Assembly: GCA_963965975.1 (NCBI GenBank)
Contig: OZ014411.1
Location: forward strand, 23,729,249-23,793,248
DNA: 64,000 bases
Source: Xestospongia bergquistia
Taxonomy: Eukaryota > Porifera > Demospongiae > Haplosclerida > Petrosiidae
Reading direction: 5' to 3'
The notes beneath the pieces were generated by a model. It ran no database searches, was not told the DNA's origin, and was given only the letters and a program-made list of their open reading frames with translations. Positions 50,201-61,799 of the stretch are shown here, piece after piece. The position numbers and the translations under genes are program-made. Within the stretch, counting starts at the first letter, position 1, and each line of letters begins with the position of its first letter.

Positions 50201-53200
50201 TGACAATGCCATACTCAACTATTCCTGTATATGTTAGTATGATATCATCCCAAAATGGAGCTATCACTACTGTAGATGAGAGTGGGAATGATCTTGGTAA
50301 AGTACTTGTAAATGGTGTTCCAAAACTAAGTAGACCATTTGAGCTGATCTAAATTAAAGAAAAGGCTAATATGATATCACAAAAGATAACAATTAAATCT
50401 CACATATAGAGTATGGTAAGTGCTTCCTCCAATATTAAATGAAGAGGGAAGTCTGACCTCCCTAGTACTATCATCAACATTTCTAAATATGTTGGTTTGT
50501 AATCCAAGATTTAGGAAAGTCAAATATTTGGACTCTATTCCAGATCCTGTTGAATTAAGAATTACATAGATACAGTGATACTTAAATAGTAAAATCAGTT
50601 ATAAATATCATATAAACTTGTATTAAGTGCTAATAATTTTTATGATCAATTACTGCTTGATAATTTAGGAGCTGAAAATTTAAAATATTTATGTTATAGG
50701 TAATGTATAATAATTACTTTTTCAGTCTACACATTAGTGCATGATAGCTTTATAACTATGTTGTACTTGTCACACAGGAGACTCTACAAACAAATCTGTG
50801 ACAAATGCAATTATAAAAGTGCCAGTCATATGCAGAAAAAGTCAAAACACAGGATAGGTAGCAAAAAGTTAAGTAGTGATACACACTAATAGTATGTATA
50901 ATATGGCTGCTTTTAACTCAAAACTTCAACTATTTCATACATGAACTGTTAGAAGAAAGTATTTTATATAAATCATCATCATTATCACATACTAATTTAA
51001 AAACATAATAAAATAATCAAAAAGTAATGCAATATTGAAATAATACGCACAAGCAAAAAAGGGTAAGTTATAGATTGTTATAAACTTTCTTTTATGGAAA
51101 ACTTCCCAATATCAGTAAAGTTCAAAGTCATTAAGTTTGTGATGATTTTATATGTGAATGTATTTGGTGGAAATGTATGTAGTTTATTGATATAACATTA
51201 TTTCATTTCCATTGGTTATAAATATAAAATTGGCAAAGTATAATTTATATAAATCAGTGTAGATTATATCCATGAATTAAGGATTTCACTAAATTGTACT
51301 TTTTAAGTTGAATGTTGTAAGGTCTTTTAAGGGAGGAATAAAGGAAAAGACTTATATCAAAAATTAGTAACAACAAGTACTACATTTAGAAGTACACATG
51401 TATAATTTTGACCCTATGACTAATGTGCTTTCTCACATAAAGAATGGTTTTAGTCAAGACAGCAAGAACATGATTCTTTTTTATTTTTGTTTTTTTTTAT
51501 TATGTCATACACAAGTGAAACCAGTCACTTGAGTATATGCAATTTCATGAATTTACCTAGAGTAATCGTTGGAGTAGGTGTGGCTAGAGTAGATAGTGTG
51601 TCAATTAAGAAAGGAGTGACAACAAGTGATGTACTTGCTGAGAATAGTAAATTACTCATTGATGGTTGAGGAGTTCTACTACTTGCTTCTGTAGAGAAAG
51701 AAAAAATAGTCAAAAAACATGTTAAATGTGTTTTTTTTTACATTATCATTTATTTACTTTCATTATTATTATTACATAAACAAAAGAATAAACAATTCTA
51801 ACAATTTATTAAATGTATAGAAATGGTAGTAAAGACATTTTAAACAAACTCAAAGCAAGAAGGCAGTATTTGTATATAGTAGGCATAATATTAAAGATAT
51901 TTTTTATTGACAAAAAATGCTATAATTTCAAATTTAGATTATTGTATTTTGAGCATGCAATATTTTTATCAGAGCAATAAACTCATCTGCTCAACCTTGC
52001 TTTTTTAAAAGAATACCACATTATAAAGACTTTCCTTTTATGGTAAGTTTTAACAGGAACTTAAATGCTGAGCTTTACTATTACTCTGTCATGTTTTGTA
52101 GCTGTAAACACAATTTTTATCTGTTCAAAGTAAATTGTCTGGTAACAGAGAGACATAAAGACCAAGTATTGTAGCCTTTGCTCTGATAGCAGTGAACATT
52201 AATGATCACTGTAGTGAATGCTAAAACAATTATGTGAAGGAAAGAATAGTCTTAAGCCAGATGTTTGCGAAGAACAGATTAGAAATGCATTATAACAGTT
52301 ACATGCTCAATGATCCAAAAATTTATCAATCATTTCAATAATCATTGGATAAAATATTAATCAAATAAGAAAGATGCAGTTTATGGGTCAAATCTGATAT
52401 TATTTTATTTATTTGTGTAATGTTAAAGATTACATTAATAAACTCTAAAACAGAAAGAAATGAGGCATAGCTATACACTTTTTAATTATTAATGATCAAG
52501 TCTGCTATTAGGTAAAACAATAAACCATATATAATCAGACTAGGCTTTCTTCTTTGAAAAGACTTATGTAAAGGAGTACAGAAATATTAAGTGTTAATAG
52601 TATTATTGGTCTACATCATATCAATCAAAAAGAAACATGTTAACTTTATTCAGCTATACCTTCATTTAATTTGTAAACCACATTTGTCCACACAGATAAT
52701 GGATAATTGAGACAGTCAATATCCGTAACTCTTGATGTCCTGGAGTATGGATGGTTTCCAAAATTGTTAAGTCCAGCACTATAGCCAATTGCTGCATTGT
52801 TACTAGTCCATCGAAGAAGATCACATTTATAAGTAAATATAGCATAAGATGCTGATCCTTCAGATGCAACCACAACTTGAAATGTGTTTGTCTATGACAA
52901 AGAATAGTAATACATGTGTAAAACAAGTATAGAATAATTTACTTGAGTACAATAACTGTTTCCAAATGGACAGACATTACTCCACTTTGCTACAAAAGCC
53001 CAATCTAAGTCTAAATCAATACTTTGGTTTAATTTTAAGAACCCTTCGACTTCATTAATGACACTTGATGTACTTGATGAAGTGACAATGCCATACTCAA
53101 CTATTCCTGTATATGTTAGTATGATATCATCCCAAAATGGAGCTATCACTACTGTAGATGAGAGTGGGAATGATCTTGGTAAAGTACTTGTAAATGGTGT

Positions 53201-56200
53201 TCCAAAACTAAGTAGACCATTTGAGCTGATCTAAATTAAAGAAAAGGCTAATATGATATCACAAAAGATAACAATTAAATCTCACATATAGAGTATGGTA
53301 AGTGCTTCCTCCAATATTAAATGAAGAGGGAAGTCTGACCTCCCTAGTACTATCATCAACATTTCTAAATATGTTGGTTTGTAATCCAAGATTTAGGAAA
53401 GTCAAATATTTGGACTCTATTCCAGATCCTGTTGAATTAAGAATTACATAGATACAGTGATACTTAAATAGTAAAATCAGTTATAAATATCATATAAACT
53501 TGTATTAAGTGCTAATAATTTTTATGATCAATTACTGCTTGATAATTTAGGAGCTGAAAATTTAAAATATTTATGTTATAGGTAATGTATAATAATTACT
53601 TTTTCAGTCTACACATTAGTGCATGATAGCTTTATAACTATGTTGTACTTGTCACACAGGAGACTCTACAAACAAATCTGTGACAAATGCAATTATAAAA
53701 GTGCCAGTCATATGCAGAAAAAGTCAAAACACAGGATAGGTAGCAAAAAGTTAAGTAGTGATACACACTAATAGTATGTATAATATGGCTGCTTTTAACT
53801 CAAAACTTCAACTATTTCATACATGAACTGTTAGAAGAAAGTATTTTATATAAATCATCATCATTATCACATACTAATTTAAAAACATAATAAAATAATC
53901 AAAAAGTAATGCAATATTGAAATAATACGCACAAGCAAAAAAGGGTAAGTTATAGATTGTTATAAACTTTCTTTTATGGAAAACTTCCCAATATCAGTAA
54001 AGTTCAAAGTCATTAAGTTTGTGATGATTTTATATGTGAATGTATTTGGTGGAAATGTATGTAGTTTATTGATATAACATTATTTCACTTCCATTGGTTA
54101 TAAATATAAAATTGGCAAAGTATAATTTATATAAATCAGTGTAGATTATATCCATGAATTAAGGATTTCACTAAATTGTACTTTTTAAGTTGAATGTTGT
54201 AAGGTCTTTTAAGGGAGGAATAAAGGAAAAGACTTATATCAAAAATTAGTAACAACAAGTACTACATTTAGAAGTACACATGTATAATTTTGACCCTATG
54301 ACTAATGTGCTTTCTCACATAAAGAATGGTTTTAGTCAAGACAGCAAGAACATGATTCTTTTTTATTTTTGTTTTTTTTTATTATGTCATACACAAGTGA
54401 AACCAGTCACTTGAGTATATGCAATTTCATGAATTTACCTAGAGTAATCGTTGGAGTAGGTGTGGCTAGAGTAGATAGTGTGTCAATTAAGAAAGGAGTG
54501 ACAACAAGTGATGTACTTGCTGAGAATAGTAAATTACTCATTGATGGTTGAGGAGTTCTACTACTTGCTTCTGTAGAGAAAGAAAAAATAGTCAAAAAAC
54601 ATGTTAAATGTGTTTTTTTTACATTATCATTTATTTACTTTCATTATTATTATTACATAAACAAAAGAATAAACAATTCTAACAATTTATTAAATGTATA
54701 GAAATGGTAGTAAAGACATTTTAAACAAACTCAAAGCAAGAAGGCAGTATTTGTATATAGTAGGCATAATATTAAAGATATTTTTTATTGACAAAAAATG
54801 CTATAATTTCAAATTTAGATTATTATATTTTGAGCATGCAATATTTTTATCAGAGCAATAAACTCATCTGCTCAACCTTGCTTTTTTAAAAGAATACCAC
54901 ATTATAAAGACTTTCCTTTTATGGTAAGTTTTAACAGGAACTTAAATGCTGAGCTTTACTATTACTCTGTCATGTTTTGTAGCTGTAAACACAATTTTTA
55001 TCTGTTCAAAGTAAATTGTCTGGTAACAGAGAGACATAAAGACCAAGTATTGTAGCCTTTGCTCTGATAGCAGTGAACATTAATGATCACTGTAGTGAAT
55101 GCTAAAACAATTATGTGAAGGAAAGAATAGTCTTAAGCCAGATGTTTGCGAAGAACAGATTAGAAATGCATTATAACAGTTACATGCTCAATGATCCAAA
55201 AATTTATCAATCATTTCAATAATCATTGGATAAAATATTAATCAAATAAGAAAGATGCAGTTTATGGGTCAAATCTGATATTATTTTATTTATTTGTGTA
55301 ATGTTAAAGATTACATTAATAAACTCTAAAACAGAAAGAAATGAGGCATAGCTATACACTTTTTAATTATTAATGATCAAGTCTGCTATTAGGTAAAACA
55401 ATAAACCATATATAATCAGACTAGGCTTTCTTCTTTGAAAAGACTTATGTAAAGGAGTACAGAAATATTAAGTGTTAATAGTATTATTGGTCTACATCAT
55501 ATCAATCAAAAAGAAACATGTTAACTTTATTCAGCTATACCTTCATTTAATTTGTAAACCACATTTGTCCACACAGATAATGGATAATTGAGACAGTCAA
55601 TATCCGTAACTCTTGATGTCCTGGAGTATGGATGGTTTCCAAAATTGTTAAGTCCAGCACTATAGCCAATTGCTGCATTGTTACTAGTCCATCGAAGAAG
55701 ATCACATTTATAAGTAAATATAGCATAAGATGCTGATCCTTCAGATGCAACCACAACTTGAAATGTGTTTGTCTATGACAAAGAATAGTAATACATGTGT
55801 AAAACAAGTATAGAATAATTTACTTGAGTACAATAACTGTTTCCAAATGGACAGACATTACTCCACTTTGCTACAAAAGCCCAATCTAAGTCTAAATCAA
55901 TACTTTGGTTTAATTTTAAGAACCCTTCGACTTCATTAATGACACTTGATGTACTTGATGAAGTGACAATGCCATACTCAACTATTCCTGTATATGTTAG
56001 TATGATATCATCCCAAAATGGAGCTATCACTACTGTAGATGAGAGTGGGAATGATCTTGGTAAAGTACTTGTAAATGGTGTTCCAAAACTAAGTAGACCA
56101 TTTGAGCTGATCTAAATTAAAGAAAAGGCTAATATGATATCACAAAAGATAACAATTAAATCTCACATATAGAGTATGGTAAGTGCTTCCTCCAATATTA

Positions 56201-59200
56201 AATGAAGAGGGAAGTCTGACCTCCCTAGTACTATCATCAACATTTCTAAATATGTTGGTTTGTAATCCAAGATTTAGGAAAGTCAAATATTTGGACTCTA
56301 TTCCAGATCCTGTTGAATTAAGAATTACATAGATACAGTGATACTTAAATAGTAAAATCAGTTATAAATATCATATAAACTTGTATTAAGTGCTAATAAT
56401 TTTTATGATCAATTACTGCTTGATAATTTAGGAGCTGAAAATTTAAAATATTTATGTTATAGGTAATGTATAATAATTACTTTTTCAGTCTACACATTAG
56501 TGCATGATAGCTTTATAACTATGTTGTACTTGTCACACAGGAGACTCTACAAACAAATCTGTGACAAATGCAATTATAAAAGTGCCAGTCATATGCAGAA
56601 AAAGTCAAAACACAGGATAGGTAGCAAAAAGTTAAGTAGTGATACACACTAATAGTATGTATAATATGGCTGCTTTTAACTCAAAACTTCAACTATTTCA
56701 TACATGAACTGTTAGAAGAAAGTATTTTATATAAATCATCATCATTATCACATACTAATTTAAAAACATAATAAAATAATCAAAAAGTAATGCAATATTG
56801 AAATAATACGCACAAGCAAAAAAGGGTAAGTTATAGATTGTTATAAACTTTCTTTTATGGAAAACTTCCCAATATCAGTAAAGTTCAAAGTCATTAAGTT
56901 TGTGATGATTTTATATGTGAATGTATTTGGTGGAAATGTATGTAGTTTATTGATATAACATTATTTCATTTCCATTGGTTATAAATATAAAATTGGCAAA
57001 GTATAATTTATATAAATCAGTGTAGATTATATCCATGAATTAAGGATTTCACTAAATTGTACTTTTTAAGTTGAATGTTGTAAGGTCTTTTAAGGGAGGA
57101 ATAAAGGAAAAGACTTATATCAAAAATTAGTAACAACAAGTACTACATTTAGAAGTACACATGTATAATTTTGACCCTATGACTAATGTGCTTTCTCACA
57201 TAAAGAATGGTTTTAGTCAAGACAGCAAGAACATGATTCTTTTTTATTTTTGTTTTTTTTTATTATGTCATACACAAGTGAAACCAGTCACTTGAGTATA
57301 TGCAATTTCATGAATTTACCTAGAGTAATCGTTGGAGTAGGTGTGGCTAGAGTAGATAGTGTGTCAATTAAGAAAGGAGTGACAACAAGTGATGTACTTG
57401 CTGAGAATAGTAAATTACTCATTGATGGTTGAGGAGTTCTACTACTTGCTTCTGTAGAGAAAGAAAAAATAGTCAAAAAACATGTTAAATGTGTTTTTTT
57501 TTTACATTATCATTTATTTACTTTCATTATTATTATTACATAAACAAAAGAATAAACAATTCTAACAATTTATTAAATGTATAGAAATGGTAGTAAAGAC
57601 ATTTTAAACAAACTCAAAGCAAGAAGGCAGTATTTGTATATAGTAGGCATAATATTAAAGATATTTTTTATTGACAAAAAATGCTATAATTTCAAATTTA
57701 GATTATTGTATTTTGAGCATGCAATATTTTTATCAGAGCAATAAACTCATCTGCTCAACCTTGCTTTTTTAAAAGAATACCACATTATAAAGACTTTCCT
57801 TTTATGGTAAGTTTTAACAGGAACTTAAATGCTGAGCTTTACTATTACTCTGTCATGTTTTGTAGCTGTAAACACAATTTTTATCTGTTCAAAGTAAATT
57901 GTCTGGTAACAGAGAGACATAAAAACCAAGTATTGTAGCCTTTGCTCTGATAGCAGTGAACATTAATGATCACTGTAGTGAATGCTAAAACAATTATGTG
58001 AAGGAAAGAATAGTCTTAAGCCAGATGTTTGCGAAGAACAGATTAGAAATGCATTATAACAGTTACATGCTCAATGATCCAAAAATTTATCAATCATTGG
58101 ATAAAATATTAATCAAATAAGAAAGATGCAGTTTATGGGTCAAATCTGATATTATTTTATTTATTTGTGTAATGTTAAGGATTACATTAATAAACTCTAA
58201 AACAGAAAGAAATGAGGCATAGCTATACACTTTTTAATGATCAAGTCTGCTATTAGGTAAAACAATAAACCATATATAATCAGACTAGGCTTTCTTCTTT
58301 GAAAAGACTTATGTAAAGGAGTACAGAAATATTAAGTGTTAATAGTATTATTGGTCTACATCATATCAATCAAAAAGAAATGTGTTAACTTTATTCAGCT
58401 ATACCTTCATTTAATTTGTAAACCACATTTGTCCACACAGATAATGGATAATTGAGACAGTCAATATCCGTAACTCTTGATGTCCTGGAGTATGGATGGT
58501 TTCCAAAATTGTTAAGTCCAGCACTATAGCCAATTGCTGCATTGTTACTAGTCCATCGAAGAAGATCACATTTATAAGTAAATATAGCATAAGATGCTGA
58601 TCCTTCAGATGCAACCACAACCTGAAATGTGTTTGTCTATGACAAAGAATAGTAATACATGTGTAAAACAAGTACAGAATAATTTACTTGAGCACAATAG
58701 CTGTTTCCAAATGGACAGACATTTGTCCACTTTGCTACAAAAACCCAATCTAAGTCTAAGTCAACACTCTGGTTTAGCTTTAAGAATCCTTCCACTTCAT
58801 TGATGATGTTTGATGTATTTGATGAAGTGATAATGCCATACTCAACTATTCCTGTATATGTCAGTATGATATCATCCCAAAATGGAGCTATCACTACTGT
58901 AGATGATGAGAGTGGGAATGATCTTGGTGAAGTACTAATGAATGGTGTTCCAAAACTAAGTAGACCATTTGAGCTAATCTAAATCAAAGAAAAGGCTAAT
59001 ATGATATCACAACAGATAACAAGTAATCTCACATATAGAATATGGTAAGTGCTTCTTCCAATATTAAATGAAGAAGGAAGTCTGACCTCTCTACTACTAT
59101 CATCAACATTTCTAAATATGTTAGTTTGTAATCCAAGATCTAGGAAAGTCAAATAATTGGACCCCATTCCAGATCCTGTTAAATTAAAAATTGTATACAT

Positions 59201-60807
59201 ACATTGATATATAAATGGTAAGATCAGTTATAAATATCAGAAAATCTTGTATTAAGTGCTAATAATGTTTACGATTTATTACAACTTCATGATTTAGAAG
59301 CTGGCAATTTAAATATTTATGTTGTTTAAAGTCTTTTATATGATATGACAGATCCAAGTCAAGTAAATGTAGTGGCTAACATATTAAGAAAAATAGAAAG
59401 CTAACTAAGTAAAGAAACTAATTTTTTTCTCTAAGATTTTTTCAAAAAAAGGCATCTAAATGATTGTCTACATAGTTATAATAGCTATTGTCAAACTATA
59501 CTATTTCATTGTTATTATTAAAACTGATTTATAATTGAAGCATTACTTGCAAACATTCTCTTCATATCAAATTACATTATACATCTGAAATACATATCAA
59601 ATACATGTAATGGAATAAGGAATTAAATTTTATAACTTATTTAAAAAACAGCATTTATAAAATCATGAAAATTATCTGCATAATTGTGATAGCTAGTGCT
59701 AAATTTTCATCTAAACTGACAAAATACACTATTTCAATGCAATGTCATTGTTAAAATTGACTTATAGTCAAAGCATTACTTGCTACATGGTACAATCAAA
59801 TACATTATTTCTTTATATGAAGATGAAATTTTCTGAACTTTTTTTTACAACTCTTGTGTATTGAAAGTTTACTCAGCAAAAAATAAAATTAATATAACAT
59901 GGAAACTTATAAATTATTGGAACAACCTATAACATGGTATAATAATTATTTTTTCAATCTACAAATCAGTGTGTGGTAAACTTTACATTCATGTTGTACT
60001 TGTCACACAGGAGACTCTACAAACAAATCTGAGATAAATGGAATTGTAAAAGTACTAGTCATATGCAGAAAGCATTAAAAAGCAGGACAGATAGCAAAGG
60101 TGAAGTATTGATACACAATAATGATATGTGTGATATTGTTGCTTTTACTTCAAAAATTAATGACAATGCACAAGCAAAAATGTGCAACAAATTAAGGTAT
60201 AGATTGTTATAAACTTCCTTTTCAAAACTTTCCAATATCACTAAATGATTAAGTTTGTGATGATTTTATATGTAAATGTAGTTGGTGGAATTGTATGTAC
60301 TTTGATATAACATTATTTACCTTGCATGGTTATAAGCATGAAATTGGAAAAGTATAATTAATATAAATCAGTACAGCGTATGTCCATATGGTAAGGATGT
60401 ATTTCCCTAAATTGTACTTTTCTAAGTTGAATGTTGTTAGGTTTTTTAATGGAGCAATATAGGAAATAGTTATAAATAAAATTAGAAACAACAAGTAATA
60501 TATTTAGAAGTAAACATGTATAATTTTTGACCCTATGCTTAATGACTAATGTGCTTTGTCATAGAGATCAATTTTAGTCAAGGCAACAAGAACATGGTTC
60601 TTTTTGTTTTGTTTTGTATTATGTCATACACAAGTGAACACAGTCACTTGAGTACATGCAATCTCAAGAATTTACCTAGAGTAATAGTTGGAGTAGGTGT
60701 GGCTAGAGTAGATAGTGTGTCAATTAAGAAAGGAGTGACAACAATTGATGTACTTGCTGAGAATAATAGATTACTTGTTGGTAGTTGAGGAGTTCTACCA
60801 TTTGCTT
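38216..60807 (-). CDS. Giant secreted protein: seven linker+NIDO cassettes, two linkers and a somatomedin B-like domain (5' end outside window)
   Basis: 32 exons join in frame to about 1,999 residues. Each of seven cassettes has a Ser/Thr/Pro linker exon and three NIDO exons a, b and c; the exon positions are under each unit. After unit 1 follow linkers 39383-39273 and 38884-38771, the somatomedin B-like exon 38721-38524 (CFCDQICHYWNDCC, tail SPTPTDTLG) and a tiny terminal exon from 38223 with TGA at 38218-38216, which is the least certain part. NIDO hallmarks are ISSNGLLSFG, VVIAPFWDDI, LDWVFVAKWSNVCPFGN, TNTFQVVVAS and AAIGYSAGLNN. NIDO domains occur in nidogen, tectorin and mucin-4, so an extracellular matrix or surface role is likely. 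Block boundaries are all phase 1. The first linker starts in phase 1 with no start codon, so upstream exons must exist. Confidence 0.82.
38524..39383 (-). other. 3' exons of the NIDO gene: two linkers and somatomedin B-like domain
   Basis: Linker 39383-39273 ends TPIPTDTLG. Linker 38884-38771 is Ser-rich and ends TPIPTG. The somatomedin B-like exon 38721-38524 has ten cysteines, with core spacing C-x-C-x3-C-x5-CC-x7-C. The 3' end is thus built like PK3 (linker, then Cys-rich domain, then Pro-rich tail), although the upstream domains differ. Confidence 0.8.
39411..39450. repeat. (TAA)n microsatellite
   Basis: About 40 bp of TAA repeats, slightly interrupted, just upstream (minus strand) of linker exon 39383-39273. 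Confidence 0.9.
39660..39865. repeat. Minisatellite, 41-bp period, about five copies
   Basis: The unit TAGTATTAGTTATAGTATTA followed by ATGCTAATTTTAATTTAGT recurs with GCT at 39701, 39742 and 39783 and a changed copy at about 39824. It lies in an intron of the NIDO gene and abuts the BED-like fragment. Confidence 0.85.
39860..40005 (-). pseudogene. BED zinc finger-like fragment (possible hAT relic)
   Basis: The minus frame starts MATASITAGPGSPRESGVWQ and continues YFNYLPEENKSVCLINKSGG. The W-x-YF ... C pattern fits the start of BED zinc fingers of hAT transposases. The second cysteine and the histidines are not in place. The frame then enters the minisatellite. Confidence 0.4.
41135..43045 (-). 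repeat. NIDO cassette unit 1 (3'-most)
   Basis: Exons: linker 43045-42914, a 41903-41761, b 41705-41418, c 41366-41135. Exons a and b match units 2-6 almost exactly. Exon c has diverged (QRSTSFAIFTYKCDLLQWAR, then NFANHPLSKTSRVTDVD), so this unit is a chimera at the array edge. Confidence 0.85.
44016..45926 (-). repeat. NIDO cassette unit 2
   Basis: Exons: linker 45926-45795, a 44784-44642, b 44586-44299, c 44247-44016. All exons encode the same protein as units 3-6, and the introns are nearly identical too. The unit lies 2,881 bp from unit 1. Confidence 0.87.
46897..48807 (-). repeat. NIDO cassette unit 3
   Basis: Exons: linker 48807-48676, a 47665-47523, b 47467-47180, c 47128-46897. The unit lies exactly 2,881 bp from unit 2, with matching introns. 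Confidence 0.87.
49778..51688 (-). repeat. NIDO cassette unit 4
   Basis: Exons: linker 51688-51557, a 50546-50404, b 50348-50061, c 50009-49778. The unit lies 2,881 bp from unit 3. Upstream of its linker is a longer T run, and the surrounding introns carry two marker bases shared with the region around unit 6. Confidence 0.87.
52660..54570 (-). repeat. NIDO cassette unit 5
   Basis: Exons: linker 54570-54439, a 53428-53286, b 53230-52943, c 52891-52660. The spacing to unit 4 is 2,882 bp because of one extra T in an intronic T run (about 51731-51739). Confidence 0.87.
55541..57451 (-). repeat. NIDO cassette unit 6
   Basis: Exons: linker 57451-57320, a 56309-56167, b 56111-55824, c 55772-55541. 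The unit lies 2,881 bp from unit 5. It shares intronic markers with the area around unit 4, 5.76 kb away. Confidence 0.87.
58405..60807 (-). repeat. NIDO cassette unit 7 (5'-most visible)
   Basis: Exons: linker 60807-60676, a 59175-59033, b 58978-58688, c 58636-58405. Linker, a and b have diverged (for example b has SSNTSNIINEVEGFLKLNQS, with one extra Ser codon near its start). Exon c is identical in protein to units 2-6. The linker-to-a intron is about 490 bp longer than in the other units. This is the chimera at the other array edge. Confidence 0.85.
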
Positions 60808-61799
60808 CTGTAGAGAAAGAAAAAACAGTCAAAATACATTATAAAATAAAATCAGTTTTATTTTTGACACTTACTTTCATTATTATTATTATATAAATAG
60901 AAGAAAGAACAATTCTAAAAATTCATTAAACATATAGAAATGGTAGTAAAAACATTTCAAACAAACCCAAATAAGGAGGCAGTATTTGTTATAAATTAGG
61001 CATAATATGGCAGGCATATTTTTTTGTTGATAACTTTCTTAGAGAGAAGAGCAAATGTTGAAATTTGTATCTGTTGCCATCAATTATAGTCAGAACTCGC
61101 AAGACATTATACTCACAACATAGCAAAACATAACATTAAAAGATTAAAAAAGTACTTCCATGTGCCTGGAAATATGGATGGATGTCTATAGTACAATTCC
61201 AAATTTGAGCTTGATTAAGATGCTTTTTTTACCATATTTACAGTAATTTATTAATTTTTTTCATTATTTAATTGTCTATTTTTATTTACTTTTTTGGGTA
61301 AAAACTAAAATAAGGTTTTTTTTATTAAGCTTATGTTGCTATAAAGGACTGTAATATTTCAAATTTGAAGAATCAATCTATGAGTCTCTGTGTTAGCTGT
61401 TAGTTTGAAAAAATTAGTAATGTTAGATTCTGTTGTAACATCAGAATGGCTAACAAAGCTATTTATTACAAAAATATATTAGTCAAACATTTTAACAATC
61501 TCATTTATACTTAAAATAGGATGATATAATTTCAGTATCCTTCAGAATTTATCTTGATTTTGGTGCTACTTATTACAAATTTAAATTAGTACCTAAGGAA
61601 ATGGTATATAACAACTTGTGTTACTCACAAAGGATTACGAGGTCATGCCAAATTGAATTATAGTTATAAAACTTTAGCAAGCGAAAAGTTATTGAAGAAA
61701 TTGAGAATATTACCAGTGACAGAATGCCAAGTGCAAACTAGCATTACTTAGCTATTTCAGTGATGTTAACTAAATATAAATATATGAATGTAGATTGCA

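Larger units (their letters stand above)
41367..58690 (-). repeat. Tandem array, six periods of about 2,881 bp
   Basis: Corresponding positions recur at steps of 2,881, 2,881, 2,881, 2,882, 2,881 and 2,864 bp. Exons and introns are nearly identical across the inner units. The 2,864-bp step comes from short deletions near 58090-58240. Each period holds one complete, frame-preserving set of exons c, linker, a and b. Confidence 0.93.

Noticed and set aside
41135..60807. CRISPR-like or satellite array
   Set aside because: The period is 2.88 kb, units contain spliced coding exons, and there are no short direct repeats with unique spacers.
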